Source: Bradyrhizobium ottawaense (GTDB lineage Bacteria; Pseudomonadota; Alphaproteobacteria; Rhizobiales; Xanthobacteraceae). Taken from it: 64,000 bases of DNA. The notes under the pieces are model-generated. The model saw nothing but the letters and a program-made list of their open reading frames with translations, had not been told where the DNA came from and did no database searches. Shown here piece by piece: positions 52,727-61,818 of the stretch. The DNA lies in NCBI RefSeq assembly GCF_002278135.3, contig NZ_CP029425.2, positions 7,292,001 through 7,356,000 on the forward strand. Direction: 5' to 3'. Each line of letters begins with the position of its first letter. Positions within the stretch are counted from its first letter, which is position 1. A program made the position numbers and the translations under genes.

Positions 52727-53879
52727 GACTTGGCTCCGTTGGGCGGAGCGGCAGTTAGCAGCGCCGCTTCTAAGCTAGAGAATTGGTTTCGACGGCAAGT
52801 TGGATCTGACTCGGCCTTTGCGTCTAGTTCAGTGCATGGTGTAGCAAGCACTTCCCAGCAATCGACATGCCAGGACTCGCGCGCTTGGTTCAGACAATCA
52901 TCTCTTTGCGATCTCAGATCGATTCAATTGCAATGTGCTGTCGGGCTCTGCACATCGAGGTCTTGAACGGGACCGGGTGAATACGAACAAAGCGGGAGCT
53001 ATGCAGGAATCTGGCTGATGACGCGCTTAGGGAAGCAGCGGAGCAACGCGGATGGTGAATTTGCGAGAACTTCTCGACGAGGCGATATGGCCAGAATGAG
53101 ACTATCAACATCCTGCCCTTCGCTCAGCCGCCTGCGGTTGATCATGCGTGCTACAAATTCTGCGCAACAGAGCGCGTGTTCTGCTCGCCCGGTGCCGCGA
53201 CGGAATCGTTCCAGAGACGCCGGCGAGATGAAGCGGCCAAGGATGGCCGCGCAACACCGCAAAAGCTATCGGCGCAATCGAGGCGGCCGGGCCCAAGGTG
53301 AGGACCGGGCGCGCGACTCTCGCCGGTTGGATCCGCTTCACGTACTTGATTTTGCCAGCCGAGCGCGGCGACCAGGAGCTTTGATCCCCTGCTTAGCCGG
53401 GCCGTATGTTGACTCGCGATTTCAGGAGGCACGATCGGCCCTGCTGGAAAGGATGCGGCGAATCTTTTGCTATTAGCGATTTTTGGGGCCTGAACAATCG
53501 ATCGCGGGGCAAATACGTGCGCCGCAGCACAAGTCCGCCGGCGATCAAAGAGAGCCCGAGCTGGTTCTGAGCGGCAAGAAGAAGGCCATGGAGGGTCTCA
53601 ACGGCGCCCAGCCGGCGCGGTCGCGGAGCATGCACTCGACATCTTTACTGCGAGCGCACCAAATATGTGCGTGGCCGCGATTACCGGACAAGGATCGCCG
53701 ATATAAAGCCTATTGGCTTTCTGTGTCTTGCCGGCCGAGCACCAGCAGAGAACCACAATCCGAGCGAGAGCATCCGCCGCGGTACGGCACACGAACATGC
53801 GAGCCAGGAACCGTTGTCGGCCACCAACCGTATTAGATTGTGCAAGCTGAGCAAGCGTGAGACGTTGGGATGACCGAAG
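52727..53879. other. Degenerate region, no gene recognised
   Basis: About 1.15 kb with scattered frames on both strands; a minus-strand frame at 52999-53262 has protein-like composition but no recognisable family. It is bounded on the right by an IS256-type remnant. Confidence 0.35.
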
Positions 53880-53995
53880 AGCCACAATCAGTTGCCGAGA
53901 TCATCGCGGCGTCAGAGTGCCGACAGTATTTGAGCCCGTCCCAAACAGGCAAAAACGATGCCGCCTGCTCGGCTTCGTCACCAGTCGCGATTGCG
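53880..53995 (+). pseudogene. IS256-family 3'-end remnant
   Basis: From CACAATCAGTTGCCGAGATC through GATGCCGCCTG to TCGTCACC the sequence follows the last 115 bp of the intact IS256-family elements (58610-58710), with many substitutions and gaps. The rest of the transposase is gone. It ends about 45 bp before the tts box at 54042. Confidence 0.5.
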
Positions 53996-54041
53996 GCGAA
54001 ATGACTGAGCTGAGATCGCACTCCGGTTAGTCTCTAAGCAC

Positions 54042-54075
54042 GTCAGCTTGTCGACAGCTGATCCTAATAGAGTGA
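54042..54075 (+). promoter_or_regulatory. tts box (TtsI-dependent promoter element)
   Basis: GTCAGCTTGTCGACAGCT at 54042-54059 matches the conserved left part of the rhizobial tts box, GTCAGCTTNTCGAAAGCT, with one difference. It lies about 75-90 bp upstream of the ATG at 54133, on the same strand and at the usual distance. The element predicts activation by TtsI in response to flavonoids through NodD. Confidence 0.85.
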
Positions 54076-54132
54076 GACAGTGACACGATTGGATCGGCAT
54101 TGCGAGCCGACTCAAACCACCGGAGAGTCGAC

Positions 54133-55461
54133 ATGGACCCTTTTAACCGCATCAACCCACTCGACCGTGACCACGCCGCGGCACCGCAACAGCAGCAAGC
54201 GGAGTTTGAGCCTTACTTGGATGAAGTGCCCCAGCTTGATACCTCGACAATCGCAGAGAATCCCGTTTTTCATGATCCCTACTACCCTCATCTGTCTGAA
54301 GAAGGCCTTAGACTGGCCCAGGCATTGGGACTTGAGCACCAGAGCACGGACCGTCCTCATCCCGAACACGCAGTCACCAGACGCGAGGACGCCGCTGCGC
54401 AGCATCGCGCGCCGCAGGGTGGGCCGGAGGAACTGACTGCGCAAGGTCACGATCAGGATCCGTGGCAAGAGCCGATACGCGAAGCGATCCTAGCATCGTC
54501 TCTCAACCGGCCAGCCCCGGGTGGTCTGGCACCGGATCCCGAAGAAGCCGTTCGTTACTTCAGCTGGAGCGGCGCCTACCGGCCGGCTGCAAACGAGCTA
54601 GCCTCGGTCGCTTCCAGCTCAGGTCACGAAGTCGTTGTGGATGAGGATTACACCGGCCAACCTACGAAGAGGCAGAGGACACTAAGCCTGGCGGAAGAAA
54701 ATGCCACTGCGCGCCAGCGCACCGAGCCCGGCAATTCAACCGGTCGCGAGTTAATTGAAGACGCCGGCGCACCGCTTCTGGCCAGCAGCCGGTTCGTCCT
54801 TCCTGAGGAAGTCTACGATCAGGATCTGCTGTGGGCCATGGTGGATAACGCTCGCCCATCGTCATCTCTCGAACCAAACGAGGGTCATCACCAAGCCCTG
54901 GACTCAGAAGCGGCCGTTGGTCCGTTCAACGCGCAGCACGGCGACCAGCACGCGTCCGCTGCGCACGAGCGCAGCAACGTCCCGCCGAGCCAGGACAGCC
55001 GACCTACCAGTTTTATCGTTCACAATGACCGTTACACGGCGCTGTTCGTGCCTGCGGGGGCGATGAGGCGAAGCACCCCACTCAATCCGCCAGGCTCAAC
55101 CATTCAATTCGGATCTCGACCGGAAAACGTTCTGCCGCCCAGCCTGCAGCCAACGGATCGAACCGCCCGATCGCTTTTTGGACGGTCGATTGAGCAAGCC
55201 GCTCCGGCGTCCTCCAGGGCTCAGAGGACGTACCCCGCGGCCCGCGAGATTTACGCTGCATCATTCTCCGTTCCCGAGACTTTTTTGCACGGCACCCAAC
55301 CCGCGCCGGACACGATGCGGGCGAAACTCGGCCAGTGGGGCCTTCTGCCGGACGAAGCGCATCCGACAAAACAATACGACATTCATGGTGAGCGCTACAC
55401 CGCCCTTTTCGGACCCGGAGGCTCCGATGACCTTCGGCTCATCCATCACCCACGAATGTAG
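54133..55461 (+). CDS. Putative type III secreted effector (tts-box-controlled)
   Basis: 442 residues, hydrophilic and rich in Gln, Pro, Ser and Arg, with no signal peptide, membrane segment or recognised enzyme domain. The N-terminus MDPFNRINPLDRDHAAAPQQ is Ser-poor, but it is followed by a disordered stretch. A short basic run PTKRQR near residue 175 could be a nuclear-localisation-like signal. Two copies of an internal motif are visible: VHNDRYTALFVPAG near residue 300 and IHGERYTALFGPGG near 420. The ATG at 54133 follows GGAGAG and is preferred over one 11 codons earlier. The tts box upstream is the main evidence for secretion. I do not recognise a named Nop family. Confidence 0.7.
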   Translation: MDPFNRINPLDRDHAAAPQQQQAEFEPYLDEVPQLDTSTIAENPVFHDPYYPHLSEEGLRLAQALGLEHQSTDRPHPEHAVTRREDAAAQHRAPQGGPEELTAQGHDQDPWQEPIREAILASSLNRPAPGGLAPDPEEAVRYFSWSGAYRPAANELASVASSSGHEVVVDEDYTGQPTKRQRTLSLAEENATARQRTEPGNSTGRELIEDAGAPLLASSRFVLPEEVYDQDLLWAMVDNARPSSSLEPNEGHHQALDSEAAVGPFNAQHGDQHASAAHERSNVPPSQDSRPTSFIVHNDRYTALFVPAGAMRRSTPLNPPGSTIQFGSRPENVLPPSLQPTDRTARSLFGRSIEQAAPASSRAQRTYPAAREIYAASFSVPETFLHGTQPAPDTMRAKLGQWGLLPDEAHPTKQYDIHGERYTALFGPGGSDDLRLIHHPRM

Positions 55462-56145
55462 ACGCCGAGGGACATCTCAAACGCATGGAGCCCGTCCAGA
55501 TAGTTCCGGAATTGGACTTGTTATTGGACCATAGCTTGCTCCGGCTGCTCCTGCGAGGTTGGCGCGGTTCTGGGCAGCACAGATGTCCGCTGCTCGCGTC
55601 GATGACTTGCCAGCATCATCGCTTAGCAACTCCTCGTTGGGCCGAACTTCTACCTCCGTTTTCTTGCTAACTACGGCGTGATCACGTTGATTGCCTCGAG
55701 GCGGTTGTGCAGCGAAATCGGCAGTCGAGTGCCGGCCTCCCGCGCACTTTGCCTGCAATATCTGCTCCACATCCACAGTTGCCTGGGCACGCACTGACGC
55801 ATTCACCCGCGGGCGGCTCTTGAAGCTGCGATGAAGGGCTTGTCGGCGGCTTGCCGGGCCGCGAGAGCATCGAGCGCGCCGTCGCGCTGGTAACAGGTCA
55901 TGATCGTGCGACACGAGCTCGCCGCTATAATCGACACGGATCTTTGCTCGGAATGCGACTGACTTGCAGCCCTCCCAGCTCACGGCCTTGTCGCTGGAGG
56001 CGATCCGCAGCAGGCGGCCCAATACGCCTGGAGAAGACATAAATTGTGATGGAGGCGCGGATAAACGAGCCTACCAATTCGTGCAGCAGATTTCGCAGCT
56101 CACGTCAGTTAGTTTGCTGGGTAGTAACTCCGGGAGACTTCTTCA
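55462..56145. other. Region between the effector and SET-domain genes
   Basis: About 680 bp with no gene I can support. A minus-strand frame at 55477-56040 is open but unrecognised. Near 56085-56105 the sequence ATTTCGCAGCT vaguely recalls the core of a tts box but is one base short and lacks the left half. Confidence 0.35.
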
Positions 56146-56562
56146 ATGCTGATCGTCGACACAATTTTGAAGCCAGACAGGTTTGGCGGTATTGGACTTT
56201 TCTCCGCGACTCGTTTGCCCAAAGGTTCGTTGATCTGGATTCACAACCCAATCGTTGACATCACGGTGACGCCTGAACAATACGAAGCCCTAGCTCCAAC
56301 ATTCCAAGCGCTACTTGATAAGCATGCCTATCCAAGAGACTACAAGGCTTACGATGGTGTTATCGAGTACAATGCTGACAATGCCCGCTTCATGAACCAC
56401 AGCAGCCGCCCAAACACATACCAAGACGACCGCCGAGTTTTCACAGCCCGTGACGTACAACCCGGTGAAGAACTGACCTGCAATTACTTATTTTTCGATC
56501 CACGGTGTGACGTATCGTGGAATGAAGAACCATCCATGAATCTTGATGCCCCAACGGGCTAG
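56146..56562 (+). CDS. SET-domain protein (putative protein-lysine methyltransferase)
   Basis: 138 residues, consisting almost solely of a SET domain. GGIGLFSATRLPKGSLIWIH is the N-terminal SET strand pair. NADNARFMNHSSRPNTYQDD carries the S-adenosylmethionine-binding NH(S) pseudoknot motif. FTARDVQPGEELTCNYLFFD carries the GEELTxxY motif with the catalytic Tyr. Post-SET cysteines are absent. Bacterial SET proteins can modify host histones or bacterial proteins. Its place 0.7 kb downstream of a tts-box effector candidate raises the possibility of a secreted effector, but no convincing tts box precedes it. Confidence 0.8.
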   Translation: MLIVDTILKPDRFGGIGLFSATRLPKGSLIWIHNPIVDITVTPEQYEALAPTFQALLDKHAYPRDYKAYDGVIEYNADNARFMNHSSRPNTYQDDRRVFTARDVQPGEELTCNYLFFDPRCDVSWNEEPSMNLDAPTG

Positions 56563-57291
56563 GCGACGGTGGATTCAAGTTCGCGGTCTGACGACTTGAT
56601 CCGTTGGCGAATTACGCCGGCAAGACTTTCGGCAACTCGTTGTGGCCATCGACCGACTCGGCCAATTTTCTAGCTGCCTTACCGAGCAAGAAGATTTTGC
56701 GAGCGGAGCCTTGTTCGACAGACATCCCTTGGCGCGCAGAGCTCCTTGGCGCACCGTCGCGGGAGCGCTTTCGATGAGGTATCTCCTCGAGGCGGACTTC
56801 ATTGCATCTCTAGAGCTTACCCAACGCCGGATCTCCGCGGATGTGCCCGTTCTCGCACTGACTTTTGAGTCTTGATCCTCGATATTTCCTGAGATGGCCC
56901 GGGCACCGATCCTGATATTACCTTTAGGATAGGCCGATTGTGCCGCTTGATGTCAGAGTAGCAGATGTGCTGTTACAAACGCACTTGATGAGGGCTTATC
57001 GCGGCTCGATCTTTGCGCCTCCGATTTAGCTTCGCGCAATGCAGAGAGCATCCGTCCCATCTGGTCACGATCCTACATACTGCCATATCAGGACCTGTTT
57101 AGATAAGAGATCAGCGACTATCGTGTGATCGATTTCGTCGGCCGAGGTCCATCCGATCTTGCCGATCAACTAGCATTACGCGCTCAAGGATGCCGCGAGG
57201 GACGAAAGCCGCAAGACAATGGGCGCGTCGATCCTAAAGCGGTCCGAGCACGACTCCTAGCTTACTGGCGTACTCACGCTCCCAAAAACTA
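56563..57291. other. Region without a recognised gene
   Basis: About 730 bp left of IS5 copy 2. A 77-codon plus-strand frame (56642-56875, beginning MAIDRLGQFSSC) is protein-like, but I cannot assign it. Confidence 0.35.
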
Positions 57292-57334
57292 GGGTCCAGA
57301 CTCAATTGAGCCAATATGCGACGAGAGCGGCGAG

Positions 57335-58729
57335 GAGCTATGCGGGAAACTGGGTGATGACGGAATGAGATAGGCGGCGTATCGAGGCGGGTGTCGAGCC
57401 TGCCAGAACCTCAAGGAGAGCGATACGCCATGAACGAGCATAGCAACATTGTCCCACTGCGTCAGCCCGATGAGATCGACGATCCACTGACGAATATTTT
57501 GCGATCTGGTGCTCGGCAGCTGCTTGCGCAGGCTGTCGAGATGGAAGCCGAGGCGTTTCTCGCCGCGATGAAGGGCTTGAAGCTTCCCGATGGCCGCGAC
57601 CGCCTCGTGCGGCACGGCCATGGTCCAGTGCGGACGATCCAGACGGGGATCGGCGCCGTCGAAGTCGCCCGGGTAAAGATTCGCGATCGCGCGGTGACCA
57701 GCGATGGCGAGCGGATCCGCTTCACCTCGGCGATCCTGCCGTTGTGGGCACGGCGCACGAAGAGCTTGGATGCACTTTTGCCGGTTCTGTACCTGCGAGG
57801 CATCTCGACGGGCGACTTCCAGGAGGCGCTGGCGGCGCTCCTGGGCAAGGATGCGCCGAATCTTTCTCCGGCGGTGGTTTCCAGACTGACGACGGAGTGG
57901 CAGCTCGAGTACGAGCGTTGGCAGAAGCGCGATCTGTCGGCGCGCCGGTACGTATACGTGTGGGCGGACGGCGTCTTCCTGCAGGCTCGCATGGAAGACC
58001 ACAGCGAATGCATGCTGGTGCTGATCGGCGCGACGCCGGAAGGCAAGAAGGAACTCATCGGCTTCCAGGTCGGCGTGCGCGAGAGCACGCAGAGCTGGCA
58101 CGAACTGCTCGTCGAGGCGAAAACCCGTGGGCTGAAGATCGCCCCGGAAATCGCCGTCGGTGACGGCGCGCTCGGCTTCTGGAAGGCGCTCGACGAGGTC
58201 TTTCCCGCCACGCGACATCAGCGGTGCTGGGTGCACAAAACCGCGAATATCTTGAACAAAGTCGCAGTGTCGGTACAGGCCAGCATGAAGAAGGATCTGC
58301 GCGAGGTCTATTTGGCGTCCAACCGAGCTTCGGCCGAAGTGGCGATCGATGTCTTTGCCGAGAAATACGGAGCGAAGTACGACAAGGCGGTCGAGTGCCT
58401 GACGAAAGATCGCGACGCAATGCTTGCGTTCTACGAATTCCCCGCCGAGCATTGGGACCACTTGCGGACGACGAATCCCATCGAAAGCGTGTTCGCGACG
58501 GTCCGGCACAGAACGGTGCGCACGAAAGGTTCGTTATCGTCAACGACTGCCAAGTTGATGGTGTTCAAGCTGCTCTGCGCCGCATCAAAGACCTGGCGGC
58601 GGCTGAAAGGCACAAATCAGTTGCCGAAGGTCATCGCAGGTGTCAGATTCGAAAACGGCATCGAGGTCATCCAAGTGCCGGAAAACCACGCCGCCTGATC
58701 GCCTCGTCACCCAAAATCCCGCATAGCTC
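57335..58729 (+). mobile_element. IS256-family insertion sequence, copy 1 (inside IS5 copy 2)
   Basis: 1395 bp, with terminal inverted repeats GAGCTATGCGGGAAACTGGG at the left and GAGCTATGCGGGATTTTGGG (inverted) at the right. It is flanked by the 8-bp duplication GCGGCGAG (57327-57334 and 58730-58737), which lies in ORF B of the IS5 element. This proves it inserted after the IS5 copy. Confidence 0.93.
57430..58698 (+). CDS. IS256-family transposase (copy 1)
   Basis: 422 residues. The family block is LPVLYLRGISTGDFQEALAA. The DDE residues lie in RYVYVWADGVFLQARMEDHS, EIAVGDGALGFWKALDEVFP and HLRTTNPIESVFATVRHRTV. ATRHQRCWVHKTANILNKV is the conserved C/H motif. The ATG at 57430 has AAGGAGAG upstream and is chosen over the frame's earlier start. 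The sequence is identical to the copy at 60519-61787. Confidence 0.93.
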   Translation: MNEHSNIVPLRQPDEIDDPLTNILRSGARQLLAQAVEMEAEAFLAAMKGLKLPDGRDRLVRHGHGPVRTIQTGIGAVEVARVKIRDRAVTSDGERIRFTSAILPLWARRTKSLDALLPVLYLRGISTGDFQEALAALLGKDAPNLSPAVVSRLTTEWQLEYERWQKRDLSARRYVYVWADGVFLQARMEDHSECMLVLIGATPEGKKELIGFQVGVRESTQSWHELLVEAKTRGLKIAPEIAVGDGALGFWKALDEVFPATRHQRCWVHKTANILNKVAVSVQASMKKDLREVYLASNRASAEVAIDVFAEKYGAKYDKAVECLTKDRDAMLAFYEFPAEHWDHLRTTNPIESVFATVRHRTVRTKGSLSSTTAKLMVFKLLCAASKTWRRLKGTNQLPKVIAGVRFENGIEVIQVPENHAA

Positions 58730-58737
58730 GCGGCGAG

Positions 58738-59465
58738 ATGAACAGCGGCCAAAAAATTACGGGCGAGCTTGTCATATCGCGTGGCGATGCGCCGGAAGTC
58801 CTTAAGCCTGCCAAAGCAGCGTTCGATGACATTTCGTCCTTTGTAGGCGCGTTTGTTGAAGCGATGGATGACGACACGGTTAGATTTATTGGGGATTACG
58901 GGCTTGGCGCCACGACGAATGATTGCGCCGCGAAGCTTGTCGCCATCATACCCTTTGTCGGCGAGGAGCACGCTCATGGGTGGCGCGAGCGCCAGGACAT
59001 CGGGAGCCGCAGCGATATCGGCATCCTGGCCTGGAGTCAGATGCAGGACGACCGGCCGGCAGAGCGGATCGCTCAGCGCATGGATTTTTGTCGTGCGGCC
59101 TCCGCGCGAGCGGCCGATTGCTTGATTGTGCTCCCCCCTTTTCCGCCGGAGCCACACCGGTGAGCTTTAATCGAGGTCGAGTCGAGCGACAGTACGACGC
59201 CGTCTTCGCCAGGCTTGGCCAGCGCTTCGAAGATTGCGCACCATCGTCCTCGCTTGGCCCAGCGATTGAAGCGATTGTAGATCGTCGTGTAAGGGCCGTA
59301 TTCACGTGGACAATCACGCCATCGTGCACCCGATTGCAGCATGTGAATGATGCCGCTGACGATGCGTCGGTCGTCGTCCCGATCCGGCCCCGTCAGTCCC
59401 CTCGGCAGATGCGGTTCGATACGCGCCCATTGCCTGTCGTTCAGCCAAAACAAACCAGCGCGCAT
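58738..59465 (-). pseudogene. IS5-family transposase (copy 2), disrupted
   Basis: ORF A (59073-59465) is intact, and the A/G slippery run is present. ORF B is cut after RNFLAAVHLAA by the IS256-family insertion and then reads into that element's end. The missing last residues lie beyond the insert at 57292-57334. It differs from copy 1 by a few substitutions (for example ERCFGRLKDF for ERCFCRLKDF). Confidence 0.85.
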
Positions 59466-59799
59466 TCTCTCGCCCCCGAATCAACACGTAGGCAAGAGAA
59501 TCACGTGGCGCTATTTAGGTACAGACCCTAGTACGAGCTGAACTTGCAACGGCCGGCTGGTTGCCATCAGGCAGCTCGCGGAGTGAAAAGAACACTAGGC
59601 TTGAAATCTCACGGCTCATCCAAGCTGAACCAGCTTGTGCTCACCGGGCAGACCACAAAGTTCCGGCACATGCACGTGCCTTGGACGCTAGCTCCGCAAT
59701 GCAGCGAACCTCGACACTCGTTCGTCCGCCTTCCACCCAATGTAGGGAAGTTGACGCGGCACGCTCTTAGTAAGCTCCTGCAGAACAAAGGAATTGCTC

Positions 59800-59815
59800 C
59801 GGCACGCGGCTTGCT
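59800..59815 (+). promoter_or_regulatory. Sigma-54 (-24/-12) promoter ahead of the outer-membrane protein gene
   Basis: CGGCACGCGGCTTGCT has GG at 59801-59802 and GC at 59813-59814 with exactly 10 bases between, matching TGGCACG-N4-TTGCW except for the first base. It lies about 147 bp before the ATG at 59962. A TGT-N10-ACG element at 59741-59756 is an imperfect NifA-type candidate, somewhat close to the promoter. Confidence 0.65.
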
Positions 59816-60423
59816 ACGTTGAGGACGTCATCACCAATCGTCGTGCGGTGATCTTCGGAGCGGCCCCGGCTCGTTATTGGGGGCCTGGTGCTCCGACGAT
59901 TTGCCGTGCGGCGATACTTAGCGAGCGCGACTACAACTCGGGAAAGTTCAGGGCAATCTTTATGCGATCAAGAGTTCTCTTTTTGGGGGCTGCGACCATG
60001 GCGATCGCCACAACGGGTACATCTATGGCGAACCTCGGGCGAGAAGCCCTGCCACCGTCGGTGTGGAACTGGTCCGGAGGCTACATTGGCGGGCATGTAG
60101 GCGGCGGGTACGGTCGAACCTCTTTCACCAATCCGTTCGGCCCACCGATCTACGGCGACGTCGTCGATATTCCCTCCTTCGTCGCAGGTGGCCAAATCGG
60201 CTACAATTGGCAGAACAATAGTTGGGTGTACGGCCTCGAACTGGATGCCAGCGCAGCTGTCGCGAGCGGCTCAAACACCTGCCTCGCAGCCTCAGACTTG
60301 ATTGTAAGCGCAAACTGCAACGCAGCTCCGAACCTCTTTGCGACCGGGACCGGTCGCATCGGTTACGCCTTCGGCTCGCTCGGGCAAACGCTTGCCTATC
60401 TCAAGGCAGGTGCAGCCTGGCAA

Positions 60424-61818
60424 GAGCTATGCGGGAAACTGGGTGATGACGGAATGAGATAGGCGGCGTATCGAGGCGGGTGTCGAGCCTGCCAGAACCT
60501 CAAGGAGAGCGATACGCCATGAACGAGCATAGCAACATTGTCCCACTGCGTCAGCCCGATGAGATCGACGATCCACTGACGAATATTTTGCGATCTGGTG
60601 CTCGGCAGCTGCTTGCGCAGGCTGTCGAGATGGAAGCCGAGGCGTTTCTCGCCGCGATGAAGGGCTTGAAGCTTCCCGATGGCCGCGACCGCCTCGTGCG
60701 GCACGGCCATGGTCCAGTGCGGACGATCCAGACGGGGATCGGCGCCGTCGAAGTCGCCCGGGTAAAGATTCGCGATCGCGCGGTGACCAGCGATGGCGAG
60801 CGGATCCGCTTCACCTCGGCGATCCTGCCGTTGTGGGCACGGCGCACGAAGAGCTTGGATGCACTTTTGCCGGTTCTGTACCTGCGAGGCATCTCGACGG
60901 GCGACTTCCAGGAGGCGCTGGCGGCGCTCCTGGGCAAGGATGCGCCGAATCTTTCTCCGGCGGTGGTTTCCAGACTGACGACGGAGTGGCAGCTCGAGTA
61001 CGAGCGTTGGCAGAAGCGCGATCTGTCGGCGCGCCGGTACGTATACGTGTGGGCGGACGGCGTCTTCCTGCAGGCTCGCATGGAAGACCACAGCGAATGC
61101 ATGCTGGTGCTGATCGGCGCGACGCCGGAAGGCAAGAAGGAACTCATCGGCTTCCAGGTCGGCGTGCGCGAGAGCACGCAGAGCTGGCACGAACTGCTCG
61201 TCGAGGCGAAAACCCGTGGGCTGAAGATCGCCCCGGAAATCGCCGTCGGTGACGGCGCGCTCGGCTTCTGGAAGGCGCTCGACGAGGTCTTTCCCGCCAC
61301 GCGACATCAGCGGTGCTGGGTGCACAAAACCGCGAATATCTTGAACAAAGTCGCAGTGTCGGTACAGGCCAGCATGAAGAAGGATCTGCGCGAGGTCTAT
61401 TTGGCGTCCAACCGAGCTTCGGCCGAAGTGGCGATCGATGTCTTTGCCGAGAAATACGGAGCGAAGTACGACAAGGCGGTCGAGTGCCTGACGAAAGATC
61501 GCGACGCAATGCTTGCGTTCTACGAATTCCCCGCCGAGCATTGGGACCACTTGCGGACGACGAATCCCATCGAAAGCGTGTTCGCGACGGTCCGGCACAG
61601 AACGGTGCGCACGAAAGGTTCGTTATCGTCAACGACTGCCAAGTTGATGGTGTTCAAGCTGCTCTGCGCCGCATCAAAGACCTGGCGGCGGCTGAAAGGC
61701 ACAAATCAGTTGCCGAAGGTCATCGCAGGTGTCAGATTCGAAAACGGCATCGAGGTCATCCAAGTGCCGGAAAACCACGCCGCCTGATCGCCTCGTCACC
61801 CAAAATCCCGCATAGCTC
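60424..61818 (+). mobile_element. IS256-family insertion sequence, copy 2 (inside the outer-membrane protein gene)
   Basis: 1395 bp, same ends and length as copy 1. It is flanked by the 9-bp duplication GCCTGGCAA (60415-60423 and 61819-61827). The two copies appear identical over their whole length, which indicates recent transposition. Confidence 0.93.
60519..61787 (+). CDS. IS256-family transposase (copy 2)
   Basis: 422 residues, identical to the transposase at 57430-58698, with intact DDE residues and the same AAGGAGAG ribosome-binding site. Recombination between the two direct copies would delete about 3.1 kb, including part of IS5 copy 2. Confidence 0.93.
   Translation: MNEHSNIVPLRQPDEIDDPLTNILRSGARQLLAQAVEMEAEAFLAAMKGLKLPDGRDRLVRHGHGPVRTIQTGIGAVEVARVKIRDRAVTSDGERIRFTSAILPLWARRTKSLDALLPVLYLRGISTGDFQEALAALLGKDAPNLSPAVVSRLTTEWQLEYERWQKRDLSARRYVYVWADGVFLQARMEDHSECMLVLIGATPEGKKELIGFQVGVRESTQSWHELLVEAKTRGLKIAPEIAVGDGALGFWKALDEVFPATRHQRCWVHKTANILNKVAVSVQASMKKDLREVYLASNRASAEVAIDVFAEKYGAKYDKAVECLTKDRDAMLAFYEFPAEHWDHLRTTNPIESVFATVRHRTVRTKGSLSSTTAKLMVFKLLCAASKTWRRLKGTNQLPKVIAGVRFENGIEVIQVPENHAA

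Larger units (their letters stand above)
57292..59528 (-). mobile_element. IS5-family (IS427-like) insertion sequence, copy 2, interrupted by an IS256-family element
   Basis: The element lies in reverse orientation to copy 1. Its ends GGGTCCAGAC (57292) and GGGTCTGTAC (inverted, 59528) are those of copy 1, again flanked by TA. Subtracting the 1395-bp IS256-family insert and its 8-bp duplication leaves 834 bp, exactly the length of copy 1. Only a few substitutions separate the copies. Confidence 0.85.

Noticed and set aside
56083..56110. Possible tts box before the SET-domain gene
   Set aside because: It matches only the ATTTCGCAGCT core, with one base missing and no GTCAG left half at the right distance; too weak to call.
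57289..58509. Minus-strand open frame of about 400 codons, repeated at 60396-61598
   Set aside because: Antisense of the IS256-family transposase in both copies.
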